Of a stretch of 64,000 bases of DNA, positions 45,940 to 57,285 are shown piece after piece. A program made the position numbers and the translations under genes. Numbering within the stretch: the stretch's first letter is position 1; each line of letters opens with the position of its first letter. Source of the stretch: Marasmius tenuissimus (Eukaryota; Basidiomycota; Agaricomycetes; Agaricales; Marasmiaceae); contig JAQOTA010000060.1 of the NCBI GenBank assembly GCA_029532415.1, positions 1,364,001-1,428,000 of the forward strand, in the 5' to 3' direction. The notes under the pieces are model-generated. The model had not been told where the DNA came from, ran no database searches, and worked only from the letters and a program-made list of their open reading frames with translations.

Positions 45940-46876
45940 TCGCACCTGGGTTTATGTATGTGGGATTCCCTGAAGATCAAGGGAAGCAATCGAAAGCTCA
46001 GCGCTCAGCTTGAACACAATTGCAGCTGACCCATTTTTCGACATACCTCATTTTGGCGGCCGCTCTGCCTTTTCAAGAAGGCACTACTTATGACCCCTTG
46101 AAATGTAAAATGGTGTGCCGTGAATGGAGTTGAACAGAAAGATAGAAGTAGCATCGTGAGATTCGTTCCTATTGTTTCACGGCGACAGATCGTCCAACCT
46201 AGGTCCCAAATAGCCCGCTGCGGCTGTCAAAAGTGGTGAAATCGCCATTCTGGACCCCAAATCTCAGCATCAAGTCCCAATAACTGCCACAGGGTCGAGA
46301 TATATATAGGTCGGTCTACCTGTAAATGCGAATGTCGGATACTAAGTATATGACACGAGGAGAATTCATAGAGAAATGCTGAGGGACACGAGGCTTACCA
46401 ATTGAGATGTAAGGTGAAGAAACAACACGATGATGAGAACGAAGGCTCAATCCACTAGGCTCGCGCATGGGAAACCTGCTTCCCAGTGTTGAGCTAGACT
46501 CGAACGGCGAAGTAAATGGATCGAGTCTAGTTATTCAGAGTTCTCGTATCCATACGGTGTTGTTACTCACTTAGTTCGTTGTCAAAGCCGCAAGCGTGTG
46601 TGACAAAGTCAAGTCTAGTATAAGGACACAACGCAGGAATTGAAAACCCGAAGCATACCACACAATGCTATAATACAGTCAATAGCAATCCGTATCGAAC
46701 GGATACACAAATAATACATATATAGAGAATAAGGATGAAGATGGCAATGAGCTTCCCGAGAGAGAAACCATAAGTATTTTCGTGCGCCCGCAAAAGGAGG
46801 ATAGGCGCCCATACATATCTGTTCGTATGTAGGAATGGGATGATGGAGGTCGAAGAGTAGATGACGCTGAATTACT
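45940..46876. other. Intergenic, P450 promoter region
   Basis: No gene is supported in 940 bp. A TATATATA run near 46300 (reading TATATATATCTCGACC on the minus strand) is a TATA candidate, although it lies about 360 bp from the start codon. The PX-domain gene ends at the right border. Confidence 0.45.
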
Positions 46877-47752
46877 TCAGTCAATTACCCACATTCGAAC
46901 CGCCTTTGAACCGCCCACTTCAGGATGTAACAGGACAGCAGAAAGCCAATACTCTAATTGACGTCGTCGACGGTCGAGGAAAGCTGGCCTGTAACGAGCG
47001 AAAGGTGCTTTGGGTGGTAATGCAGGTATGTAATGTCGTTGATGGCGCTATTGAAGAATCGACGGGTGAGACTTGGGGCTTGTAGAGGCCCATGTATATC
47101 TGGACGTACAGGGAGTGTTCGGTGCAAAGCAGATTCGAGCTCGACGAAAGAACTATAGCGTTTATGTGCATGTATTGTGGTCCCCTGTAATGTATGCCAT
47201 GAGCTTAGAACAGGCTCGAGGAAGTTGCAGGTTCAAGTACCTCTTTTGTCTTGATAGCACAGTCATAGACTGGCATTCGTTATAGGGGAAGAACAATTAG
47301 AATGTAAAATCCCAGAAAAACGATACTCAGAAACACACCGATATAGGCACCTCCCATCTTGTCTCCAACATTCGTCCACCCAGAGATGTTTACCTCTCTA
47401 GCGAAGCCTCTGCTCTCTCCAATATTGTCCCCTAACCAGATACTTACACTGTCTCTCGAGAATATTGAAGGAGCGCCTTCAATAGAGGGCCGACCCGGTC
47501 TGTCATTATCCTGCCGCGTAGATAAGTAACGAGTAGCGAGTGAGCTCAAAGCCAAACGTAACCGAGAGACTTGGAAAAAGCACTCACGCAGCACAGTTGG
47601 TCGTACAGTCTGGATTCCTCCTCGACGTCGATAGTATTAGGGATTATTTCTAGACGACTTTTTGTATGCGCGAAAGGATGAACGGGTGCCGTGGGTGTAA
47701 TGGGTGAAGGAAAGGCGGAAGTTGGAGGAGAAGATGTATCCGAGAAGGGCAT
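46877..47752 (-). CDS. PX-domain protein (phosphoinositide-binding, Ypt35-like)
   Basis: Five exons join in frame: 47752-47588, 47510-47339, 47269-47241 (29 nt), 47184-47110 and 47047-46877, giving 203 residues. After a Pro/Ser/Thr-rich N-terminus of about 55 residues, the PX domain begins at NISGWTNVGDKMGGAYIVYDC and continues with GTTIHAHKRYSSF. The Arg-Tyr of the latter is the usual PI3P-binding site. The proline loop (LPPKAPF) and FLDRRRRQLEYWL complete the domain. The protein ends right after it, as in small fungal PX proteins such as yeast Ypt35, which act at endosomes or vacuole contacts. A GTG-led extension upstream of the chosen ATG is open but not used. It was not obvious at first because the 29-nt exon and its neighbours lie in different frames. 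Confidence 0.82.
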
Positions 47753-48204
47753 GGCGGTTAGAGGTGAAGGAAGACGGCTGGCAAATTTCCGAGAACGCTT
47801 GCGCAGTCCAGAGTGGGGCACTGCCGGCCGGAGTTACAATTTACCCGGAGGTCACCCTCACGGCCGGTGCCGTGGCAACTTCAAGCCCTAGCCTCTGGTT
47901 GCTTTGAGGCTGAGCCTCGAAAGGCGGATACTTGATGCTATTTGGGATGTAGTAGGAGCTAGCAAACCCAATAATTATGAAATATAGTAAGCCATGCAAC
48001 TCTCCAACGTACATATATGATGATCACCCACATCGCGCCAGGCGAACACAACAGAAGAGGTAAGGGGGAACGATGATGGGAATATGGTAGAGCCCGAAGG
48101 TATACAACGAAGAAAAGTTGGTAATTGGCCTTTCCCTTTTTGTGATGATACACCCTGTACAACAAATCCACACACGAACGAAACGAATGAAAAAAGTCCC
48201 CATG
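47753..48204. other. Intergenic
   Basis: No gene is supported. The stretch separates the 3' end of the kinase gene from the PX-domain gene start on the same strand, and so holds the PX gene promoter. Confidence 0.45.
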
Positions 48205-49631
48205 TTATGAATAAGAAGAGTATTCGAAGCCCGGGAAGGAATGCCCGAAGGGATCGGGTGTAGCCAATCCGTATGCTGCGGCAGCATTGTCTTCGGGATA
48301 TTTGTCGAAGCTATTGTGAGAGGACTATCAGCAGAGGCGCAGATTCGTGAAGGGATGGACCTACGCGCTGGCATCCCCTTCCCCGTTGATCTTGGGTAGA
48401 TACGGGGCGGTTATCTCGCGTGCTGCGAGCTTTCCCCAGTCGACTTCGGTGAACCACCCATGAGCAAATACGTCCCCAGCACCATGTCTCAAGTTCCCGT
48501 ATCTCCGCGACGGGTCGCCCTCCATGAGTTTCAATATCAGATCGGTCGCCAGAGGACTAAAAGCGGCCGGCCATCGTATGTGAGTTGGTCCTTTCGTGAT
48601 CTTCTCGTAGAGGGCGACGTGGTTAGTTTCCGGTTGGTGGTAAGGGGGAAGGCCGGACAGCATTTCGAAGATCAGAACGCCCAGAGCGTACCAATCAACG
48701 CTCTTGTTGTAGCGCTGTTGGCTGACGATCTGATGGAACGTGAGCGAATAGGAATCGACCAAGAGAAACGGGGCAACGGACCTCAGGGGCTAGATAGTCT
48801 GGGGTTCCGCACAGTGTCCAGGTCGTCGAGGAACATGATTTTGCGAAGCCAAAGTCAGCAATTTTGATGTGGCCATCCGAGTTTAGGAGGATATTTTCGG
48901 GCTTGAGGTCTCGATAGATGATATCAAGTTTATGTAAGTGGTTGAGAGCGAGTGCGACTTCAGCGGCGTAGAACTTCGCAACTGGGTCTGGAAACCTCTG
49001 GAAGACATACTTTAGATAGGCTCCCGAGATATATTTGACGATGCACACTCACATTGGAGCGCCGAAGGAGTGTGAAGAGCTCGCCACCGGGAACAAAGTC
49101 CATCACCATGTAGAGGTTGGAAGTGTCCTGGAAGGTGCCCCATAGGTTTATGATGAAAGGATGAGTGACGGTTTCAAGCATTGCTTGCTCGTTATTGGTA
49201 TGTTCGACCTGCTTCATCTTGACCACTCTCTCCTTGCTGAGGACCTTGATGGCGTAAAACCGCAAGTTGTGCTTGCTTCGAACTATATTCAAAGAAAACT
49301 TCAGCAACGTTCATCTGTCGTCCAAGAGAGTAGTCCTACCTAGATGAACTCTCCCGAAACTGCCTGTTCCTAGTGTCCGCTGGATGATAAAATCTGAGAG
49401 GCGGTACGACCCCTTGACCTTACTGGTCTGTTGCGAGACTTGCGTCTCTGGATAGTCGAAGCTTTCTCCTCGCTTGCTCCAGTCGCTTATGGATGTCCGT
49501 TGTGTCGATATCGATCCTCGATGGTCGTATTGGCCTAATAATGAGGAGGCGTTACTTGAGACAGAGGAGCTATTGTCAAGCAGGTCTTTGTGACCATGCA
49601 TATGAAACTTGCTAGCCATCCGCTTAAGCAT
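48205..49631 (-). CDS. cAMP-dependent protein kinase catalytic subunit (AGC kinase)
   Basis: This is a Ser/Thr kinase of the PKA type. The N-terminal extension of about 65 residues is Ser- and His-rich, followed by the kinase domain: glycine loop [20 protein letters not shown] (lysine of VAIK), YRDLKPEN catalytic loop, ADFGFAK, activation segment [14 protein letters not shown] with the phospho-Thr, then [14 protein letters not shown] and [12 protein letters not shown]. The last exon (from about 48310 to 48205) gives the C-tail FDKYPED and FPGF, the hydrophobic motif found in PKA/AGC kinases. The frame therefore continues past the apparent stop after GEGDASA through a short intron. PKA is favoured over other AGC kinases by the [11 protein letters not shown] and GNL.GA.D segments. 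The PX gene lies downstream, and the long upstream region has no gene. Confidence 0.9.
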
Positions 49632-50586
49632 GAATGGAATTTTTATGAGACGAAAGGCGATCCAAGGCGGAACTGAGATGGAAAGTTAAAGGAGATGAAA
49701 GGCGGAGGGAAGGGAGTATGGGAGCTCAATTCGACTTCATTGTTGTTCTTGAGAACCGATCGCACCGCTGCTAAATGCGGAAGAAGTCCTCGAGGCAGCT
49801 TGCATCAGATCACGTGGTCACCATAAAACAAGGCCTCTCAGAATTGGAAATTGTTGTTCTCGTCGGTGATTCAAGGTCCAAACTTGGGCAACCGTTGCGT
49901 ACTCTCGGTCACCCCACCACAATTCGGACGCAGACGAGGCACCTACACCTCTGGAGAGGATACGATGTCGTTTCATACGGACTCTAGGATCGGGACCACG
50001 GGCTGACCGGGTGTCAAACTCGGTGTGCAAACACGCTCAAATTTTCTGAAAGAACAAAGGATCCTTTCCAAACACCCTGGCCATGGGAACACCCCATGAC
50101 AATGACCGTTGTCCAACTCCCGATAGTTCAGTCACTTCCATCAACCGACATTCGAATTAATGGCAGGCGATACGATACGACAATGCGAAGAGCCGAGACT
50201 AACGAGGCGCAATGTTGGAGCGAGTGTACGTGCCGAAAAATGTAGGAACGATGTACAAGCAAGAAGGCGATCGGGTTGGGGGACTGCACAGGTTACGTTC
50301 AGCAAATGGTGCTTTGATTCTTCCGGTGCCAGTCCATGAAACAAGGCCTGGTCAACGTGATGATAGATTTGACGCGGAGATCCTTTCGAGTGATCTCTTC
50401 TTCATGCAGTGGCGTAGAGGATCAGAAGGATGCCGTGTATGACTATATTATCGCATACGTTGCAGCAAATAGGAACTAGAACCAACATGCATTAACAAGA
50501 AGCCTCATTAGCAATGGAACATCCCACTCACCTGGCTCGTACATCTAACAGCTACTTCCCGCAACTGTGTAACCTTCGAACGTTTT
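49632..50586. other. Intergenic, kinase promoter region
   Basis: Nearly 1 kb without a supported gene. Short frames on both strands have no recognisable motif. Some short CAAGGCC- and CCAAT-like stretches were seen but not assigned. Confidence 0.45.
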
Positions 50587-50984
50587 TCAAGAGCTTTTCA
50601 CAGCTCCAGTAATGATACCCATAGCCTCTTCCTGTTCAAACCTGGTTAGACATGGTGAGGCGACGATCAGCATTTGACCTACGCGCTCCCGTTGCTCTTC
50701 AGCCTCCTTCCGTTCCATATACTAGATTGAGAATTGATGTTGAATCAGTGTTTTCAAATTTGCATGGGCCAAGAGACATGGTGTATGTACCTCTGCACAG
50801 GTTCAATCGTTCAGTCCAGTGTCATGACCAGCGAAGAACGGAACACAGGGCAAAACTCACCTTTCCCACTTCGGATGGTGTGTCGGTGGATGGAAATGCT
50901 AGACGCGACAGCCCAAACGGAAACACCCGCGAGAGTATAAACAACTCCTCGATGGAGAATGTCGAGAAGAGGTAATCGGGGCAT
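50587..50984 (-). CDS. Possible COX14-like mitochondrial assembly factor
   Basis: This is a small single-helix protein of about 86 residues. Exon 1 (50984-50861) encodes MPRLPLLDILHRGVVYTLAG, then a hydrophobic stretch and HRHTIRSGK. It resembles yeast Cox14 (a DTLHRLTVLTL segment followed by one membrane helix), which helps translation and assembly of Cox1. A coding-like charged segment, YMERKEAEEQRERVG, lies in the exon starting at 50721. The two exons do not join in phase directly. Phase is kept only if two bases at 50792-50791, bounded by CAG and GTACAT, are included as a 2-nt exon. If this is rejected, exon 1 joins a frame that ends after about 27 residues. A final intron (GAGCGC|GTAGGT) may shorten the tail. 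The family call is a recognition of weak motifs. Confidence 0.4.
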
Positions 50985-51292
50985 GGATAGTAGACTGTAG
51001 TGGTGGTTGATGAACAACAACTTCGGCCCGAAACGGAACGAGGGCAATTCTTAGTCTTGAATATTGAATATTCAGATTGCGCCAAAATGTAAGATGTAAG
51101 CTAAAGTAATTTAATGAAAAGAGCTCTCATACATAGTGATGTTGGGTATGGTTGTCAGATACTTCTATAGATACATATCCGTCTAGAGAGACTGCCATAG
51201 ATAAAAATACAGGTGAGTAGGGGCCTTGAGCGCGGATATAAAGTAATCGGAAAGCGAGTGCGTATCGTCCTCTATAGGTCATCAGACCATAT
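50985..51292. other. Intergenic
   Basis: About 300 bp of 3' region of the GNAT gene and 5' region of the small COX14-like gene. Nothing else is seen. Confidence 0.45.
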
Positions 51293-52315
51293 TTACCAGT
51301 GTCCAAGCTGAACCTTTCTGCGGTCAAAGCCAAACTCGGTCCAGCCGGGAGCCGAAGAAGGGCCATGATTCGACGGATACAGGCCACCAAATCCGACGTT
51401 ATGATAGACCTTGGAGGCCGCACCATTATCGTGAGCGACAAATAACGCTACACTCTTCTTGCCTTGGCAAAACAAGAGCTCCCTGCACACACGAGTAACG
51501 AGTCGCTGAGCACATTTGTATCCCCGCCATTCGGGATTGGTGAACACCTTCGATATCGTGGCGTTGTTCTCACTGTTACGCGTAAACGCGACAATCGAGG
51601 CAATGTCGGTGTAGTGGGTAGTAGAGACGGTATGGACCCAGACTTGGTTGCTCTGGATGAGGTACTGGGCCTCTCTGTAAGCTCCCTCTTCATCAAGAAT
51701 GAAGGGCTCGGAATCGGCCGCGAACTGGCGGCAAAGCTCGGCGACGCGGGGTAGGTCCTCGTCGCACGCGGGACGGAGTTCCCATGCCGGGTTCTGGGTG
51801 AGGCTCCTTCGATTGAAGGTGTCTTTCGTGCAATATGAGAGTTTGGCGGCATAGTAGGGTTTGGGCAGGATGTTGATTTGGGTGAGCCGTGACCACGCTT
51901 TGGCGAAGGCGGCAGCAATGTCGTCGGGAGCGAAGACGCTGTACACCCGTTCAGGGTGAGACGCGTCCAACAGTTTCTCGGCCATGTCCTGGATCCGGGG
52001 TTGCAAATGGCCGATAGGAAGCCGACGGAGGTCGACAATGAAGATTGGGTAGGTACCAAGCGCGTTATTGGTGCAGGAGAGGAGGAGATCAACGTCCTTT
52101 CCGCTGCGGCACACAATCCAGATTTGACCGGGGCTGCGAGTGACGGCGGTATGGTTACGCTCCTGGTGTAGCGTCTTGGTCATAGTAGGTAGGAGACAAT
52201 TGGCTTCAACCTCATGCGTCTTTAAGGCATCCCAGACATCATTAGAAATCTGTGAAGCCTTGTGATACACAGTGATCGTGAATGATGAAGTAGTGTTGAG
52301 AATGGCTCCGGGCAT
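51293..52315 (-). CDS. GNAT-family N-acyltransferase-like protein
   Basis: A single exon of 340 residues. The N-terminal half has no motif recognised. The C-terminal third has a GNAT fold: a beta strand with WELRPACDEDLPRVAELCRQF, then KVFTNPEWRGYKCAQRLVTRV (the acetyl-CoA pyrophosphate loop of the R/Q-x-x-G-x-A type, here WRGYKCA) and ALFVAHDNGAASKVYHNVGF, the usual C-terminal strand-helix with Asn and Tyr. Proteins of this layout are common in basidiomycetes and their substrates are unknown. The start was taken at the first ATG of the frame, preceded by a region without further open frame. A TATATA-like box (CCTTATATACTG, near 52391) lies about 75 bp upstream on the coding strand. Confidence 0.8.
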   Translation of the reverse strand: MPGAILNTTSSFTITVYHKASQISNDVWDALKTHEVEANCLLPTMTKTLHQERNHTAVTRSPGQIWIVCRSGKDVDLLLSCTNNALGTYPIFIVDLRRLPIGHLQPRIQDMAEKLLDASHPERVYSVFAPDDIAAAFAKAWSRLTQINILPKPYYAAKLSYCTKDTFNRRSLTQNPAWELRPACDEDLPRVAELCRQFAADSEPFILDEEGAYREAQYLIQSNQVWVHTVSTTHYTDIASIVAFTRNSENNATISKVFTNPEWRGYKCAQRLVTRVCRELLFCQGKKSVALFVAHDNGAASKVYHNVGFGGLYPSNHGPSSAPGWTEFGFDRRKVQLGHW

Positions 52316-55300
52316 TGTGGATGTGAGAGGGTTGTTTTAGCTGAATTTGAGAGCAGAGGAAACTGAGTGATTTGAGTTCGTCTGGCCATCCTTATATACT
52401 GTCGAAGCAGGCTGTTGTCGTTATTAGTGTGCAGTCCAGCAGCTGTAACCTTGCTGTAACCCAGCTCCGGTAGGATTTTGACTCGAAGATCTCTTTCCTA
52501 TTCTTCAGGGGCGATGTGGCGACGTTATCCGACATAATGATATGGACCCAAAAGCGAAACAATTCGATCCGTATCAGCCTACAGAGTCATCAAATCAGTC
52601 GAGATCTGATGTGTTTTTGGTGGGTGTCTGCACGGTGGGCTTCTCGGGGCTAAACAGCAGCGACATATTTGGAGATTTCTGGCATAGAAATTCAGAGAAG
52701 AGTCGCCGAGTCGGCTCCGATATCCTAAGGGAGCCATACGAGGAAGCGCGACGGGGATACATACAGCTATTTGGGAAGGAAAAACTGACTCACAGGCCAA
52801 ATTGAATCGAATCCCGGTTCAGGCTGAGGCGAGAGCCAAGTCCGCGCGTCTTCCTGTTCATGGCAATTACCTCAACGCGAGTGGACGAGAAAGTTGTATG
52901 CGGAGAAATCGATATGTGTCGTAGTCACTGGCAATGGTGACCGTTGGACAATATTATTATCCCGGATCCGGACCTTTGCCAGCTTCCGGACCCTGCCGGC
53001 GCTGGCAAAGCCACGGCCGGCCCCCACATCCTGCAATATGATTATCCGTTTTTCACTACTCTTCATGCATCAATGACTCCAACTTCAATATTCATGACAA
53101 TTGTTTTATCTGGGCTCTGATACAATGAAGCTGAATGTATTCATGCCCAAAGCACGGACTCCGAACTGTCCACCGCCCTCCCCTGCCATTTTTCCTGTGG
53201 ACCAGACGTTTCAAGATGGATACTAGCCATCAAGCTCAAGTTTCCTGTGGGTCCAATGCAACTGCTCCGATCTGTTGTGATCCTCGTAGTTTGGGGCAAA
53301 TCATAATCAATCCGCTTTGATTGCGATTTCAGCCACAATTTGGACAATTTCGGTGCATCTCGACGATCCGATCGTGGTCGTAGACTCGTATAAAGCACCG
53401 CCGCAGTTTCAAGAGGTGGATCAAGCTCAGGACGAGAAGATACTGAACTACGGACTACGGAGATGTAGTGTTTGGGAGCTAATCGTCCTGATCGAGCCCA
53501 ATCGGCTGTTCAGGGTTTGAGAAAATTCTTCAGCGTCTTAGAAACTTGGGGAAGTCTCTGTAGATCAACCTGTGCTGCGCCGGGATGGAGTTAACGGGGA
53601 TGACTCTGCCCATTCTACCCTCGTGTATCTTCTCAATACTCTACAACGACGGCTCGCTCTCCTTCTCAAACGAACATTTGCGGCAGCGATTGATTATCTG
53701 AAACTGTGACTCTACTGCTGTGTGTCCTGCTGACCGCGTTAGCCGCCGACTATAAAGGCGCTCGTTGGTGTCAATGATCGCTGCAATTCGAATGACTCAT
53801 TTCTCGTTTCCTCGGAGGGAAAGGCTTTGAAGAACAGGGTATTCTGTTAACGTTATCATACGGAGCATCTTCTTCACAATCTGCCCGGTGATAGTTGCGT
53901 TTTGCAGTTCATCATGAGGGGAACGTAATACTTCGACCCGTCGGACTCTCGACCGAACTTTCCATTCCAGTCTCGTCATCCTTCATCGACCCGATCGACG
54001 CTATGTCGCGAAGCCGATGACTGGCAAGACTTCTCAACGATTGAATTAGCTCTTCGTCCACACCTTTACAGCCCGATCTCATCCCGTACCTGTAGACTAG
54101 TGAAAATTCAACAGGATGTCGCGTAAGGCTGGTCAACGCAACAGGATTCGCTTCAACTTGATGAAACGGCTTTTGTTCTTGCGATTGTTTTGCAGTAGAA
54201 CTATACAGCTACTGTCCGGATTCTCTACGCCCGGTTCATGGTATGTATGATCGCGACCTACGAGCTATTCAAGTCGTAGAGATTAATGATATTGACAGCA
54301 GGGTCCAGGCGATGAGAGATGATGCTGCCTCATGTATTCACAATGAAGTCAGTTATGATGAAGCGCTCCATTACAGGCACAGGACGGACAGCGTCTCGAC
54401 TTGGGATACTGCCTGAGTTCGTTCGGAATCCTCGTGTGTGCCTGGTGTAATTAAGCGCCCGCCCGTCTCGGCTATTTCAAGGATGCATGACGAACCTGTT
54501 GTCTTTTCCTAGTGTGTGAAGCCATAGCATCCCATCTTCATCCCTGGGAGCGGTTTAGCATGAATGCCGGTTGGTGCTCCAACGGGGACTCCCATACGAA
54601 TGCCTACAGGCGCTTGCGAGAAGATAAACGCGCAAGGGCCTGATGGTATCTTCGTTTCTCATGAAGGCGCAAGATCGGTGGATTTGGCGTGTCATTCTTG
54701 GGTCGCGGACGAGGAAACTCCGTCTCTGATAGACAATTATGCAAGTCATTGTTCATGGTGCATGCTACTCTACTGGACCTGGCGCCACTACCATCACTGG
54801 TGGGAAAGGCGTGGGGCTCGGAGCAGAAATGCAGAAGGCTTGCCATTGAACTCGGGTCGTCGACGCAGCTCCAAACATGGCCCATCAATAACTCCAATGT
54901 ACGCCGTATCACAACTATGGTAGCGTTACAGTTCGAACCATCTCAACTCGAATTTCCATTCCATGCATGATTCAGATAGGCTCAGGAGTCCTTCAATTGG
55001 CAGCGGCGGTCAACAGTTGCCACATTGGTCCTCTTCATGCATTGTCCTCCCTAGAGCTCAACCTCTCCAAATCTTTTCCAGATTTCTCCTTGAGCATTGA
55101 GCAAAGCATCGAAGTTGTTCGCTCACTCTGAGCATCCGGATGTTCCAAGTTACCGACTTATCCGATTCCGGAAAAGCGCCAAGTCGGACCGGAGATCAAC
55201 TCCCACGCTGAAAAGCCAACTGAGGCTACTCACTGTCAACGCTAACGTTAACGAACGTCGAACAACAATGACGATTGACTCGTACCAGGTCAAGCTGAGG

Positions 55301-55944
55301 ACTCAAGCCGCCAGTGAAGAATCGGATAGCTTTCTCAGCTCTTCCAGAATTATCCATGGGTATGTGTCTCTTATTTCTGTGCATCAGTTAGCTGAACGCA
55401 GTTGTAACCTCGCGAAGACAGCGGATCCGGATTCCGCATAGCTATCGATCTCACGCAATGCAATGGACGTTGAAAAGGAAGCAGTTTGACGATCTCGCTT
55501 ACAGTAATGGTAGTGCATGGCTGACCCGGTAGCCGCTTTCCACAACAAACCTCCACTTGGGCGTAAGGCGCATCTGATTCTTCAAGGATCGAACCAAGAC
55601 GAGATATTCTAGAACCCCTCAAGCTTCGGGTCTAATACGGCTGGCCACGAGGAAGAATTGCGGTGTCCTGCGCAGCAAATGATCAAGCGAACGCTCTTAA
55701 GTCGGCTCACGATTATCTATGATTAGGTTTGGCGCGAGGCGTTCAAAAGCTGCGGTTCTACTAAACTATCCTTCCGACATCCTCTCTGCTTCTCTCAACA
55801 GCCTCCGTCTGCCCATTAACCCAACCGAATGGACAAAAATTCGTTCCCAGCTTGTGAAGGTGAGCTCAAGCCCTGATCCAGACCAAAAACCAAAATTCGG
55901 GTTGCGCTCACAAATAGTGCTAAGCCGTTGAAAATTGCCCCATC
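52316..55944. other. 3.6 kb stretch without a supported gene
   Basis: Several 60-120 codon frames occur on both strands, the longest at 54564-54923 and 52542-52805, but none has a recognisable motif, and neighbouring frames do not join into anything familiar. A partly degraded gene is possible around 54,560-55,440, where several plus-strand frames lie in succession. It borders two pseudogenes on the right, which suggests sequence under little constraint. Confidence 0.45.
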
Positions 55945-56651
55945 AGCGTGGACGTTGTTGTACGCTCATCGGATGGCATTTTTTCTTTGGCACGCATGCG
56001 AAGAATCTCAAACTGTTCAGCGAATCATTCCCTAGCCCCGACATTTTTAAATCGAATGAGAGCGACGGTATTCCCGATATTGTTGACCTCGCCGAGAATG
56101 CGGCCATCCTCCGACTTTACCTGGCGTTCACGCACAATAAAGACCACTCACTTTTCGAAACAATGCCCTTGACGACGCTGGTGCCGCTGATCGGTGCGGC
56201 CGATAAATATGGGAACCATATCGCCCTGGGGAGGTGCTAGAAAGTAATGAGGTGAGCGTTCACTTTCTGGCCTTTAGATCCTCTCGATTGAATACCCCAA
56301 CCTAATACACCCTTCCAGCAAGATCGCCACCCAGCCAGAAATATCAGGGGTTGACTGCTTGAAGACTCTGGTCTTAAAGAGCAGCTATCGTCACCTCTAT
56401 GATATCGATCTGGTCGCGAGGCGTACCTTATCCTTGCCTTTACCGCAGGCCGCCTCCTGCTTTCAGGGCGACTTGCAAACGTACATGTTCTATCTGGTTT
56501 GGAGTTTTTCTTGTCGCAGTCAACTGACTGAACGGTTCTGTCGCCTCCACAGACTCAATATCGGGATCAATGGCAAGAATGCTTGCTGAAGTTTCGAGCC
56601 ATCCTTACGGCGAATGCCCCCTCTGGTGACACGGACAATGAACGGGCCTGA
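55945..56651 (+). pseudogene. BTB/POZ-domain gene, broken by two small insertions
   Basis: This was a BTB protein of the mushroom-expanded type. The start of the domain reads DVVVRSSDG, then the frame slips by two bases within a T run (56 kb line, GGCATTTTTTC) and continues FFGTHAKNLKLFSESFPSP ... IVDLAENAAILRLYL, then IGAADKYGNHIAL. A second two-base gain (CCTGGGGAGG) gives a stop, while the original frame continues EVLESNE into an intron (56254-56319). Exon 2 (LKSSYRHLYDIDL..) joins through a further intron to TQYRDQWQECLLKF and a natural stop at 56651. The end of the gene is intact and the 5' start was not found. Two separate shifts make a sequencing slip less likely, though one is in a homopolymer. 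Confidence 0.62.
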
Positions 56652-56653
56652 TC

Positions 56654-57285
56654 GTCCTTCAAAAGAATCCTTCGAGCGACCGAATTCCCTATCCCCCAAA
56701 TGCTTGATGATCTTCTACAAACTACGGGAGAGTTTTCTGGCGTTCTGTTGTCATCGAGTCCCGGAACTAAACGCTGGATCAGCCGGCTCAAAGTCGCCAT
56801 CAGCGCTTTTCCTCATTGGTCGGCCTTCCAGTCGTGACAATCTAACCCTCAACTCTGTTGTGATATCAGAAGAAATTTCTCTTGAATCATGGTCAGTCAC
56901 GCTGGATATATGTTCCTTGGGATTTTGGGAGCTTGGTGATATGCCATACATCCGAGTCCTCCCCCCCTGGTTATCTTTCTCCCGTACTGAATATATCGTC
57001 TGATAGCTCTGAGTGTTGAAAATTGACTGCTTGGCTATGGGTTCATAACCGTACGCACATGTTATTCACGCGACCTCGGACCTGCTCGAACCAAGCTCTT
57101 ATTCCCTCGCCTTGTGTATATGTACTTACACCTCATCGGCAAGTACTTATCTCCTCGCTAAGGCCCAATGACTTTGTCACTGTCTATATAGCAACCTGGA
57201 AGTCTACTCTGCGGTTCCTGACCATATAGCTGACTCGCCGCTCCAAAATGTGTTTCCCAATCTCTTTCCACTCCATGATCAGCCC
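56654..57285. other. Intergenic, no supported gene
   Basis: A 130-codon plus-strand frame (56614-57003) overlaps the end of the BTB relic. It shows no motif and is Ser/Leu-rich. Nothing else is recognised. Confidence 0.45.

Noticed and set aside
52542..52805. 87-codon plus-strand frame as a gene
   Set aside because: No motif, no splice partner, and no promoter or family support.
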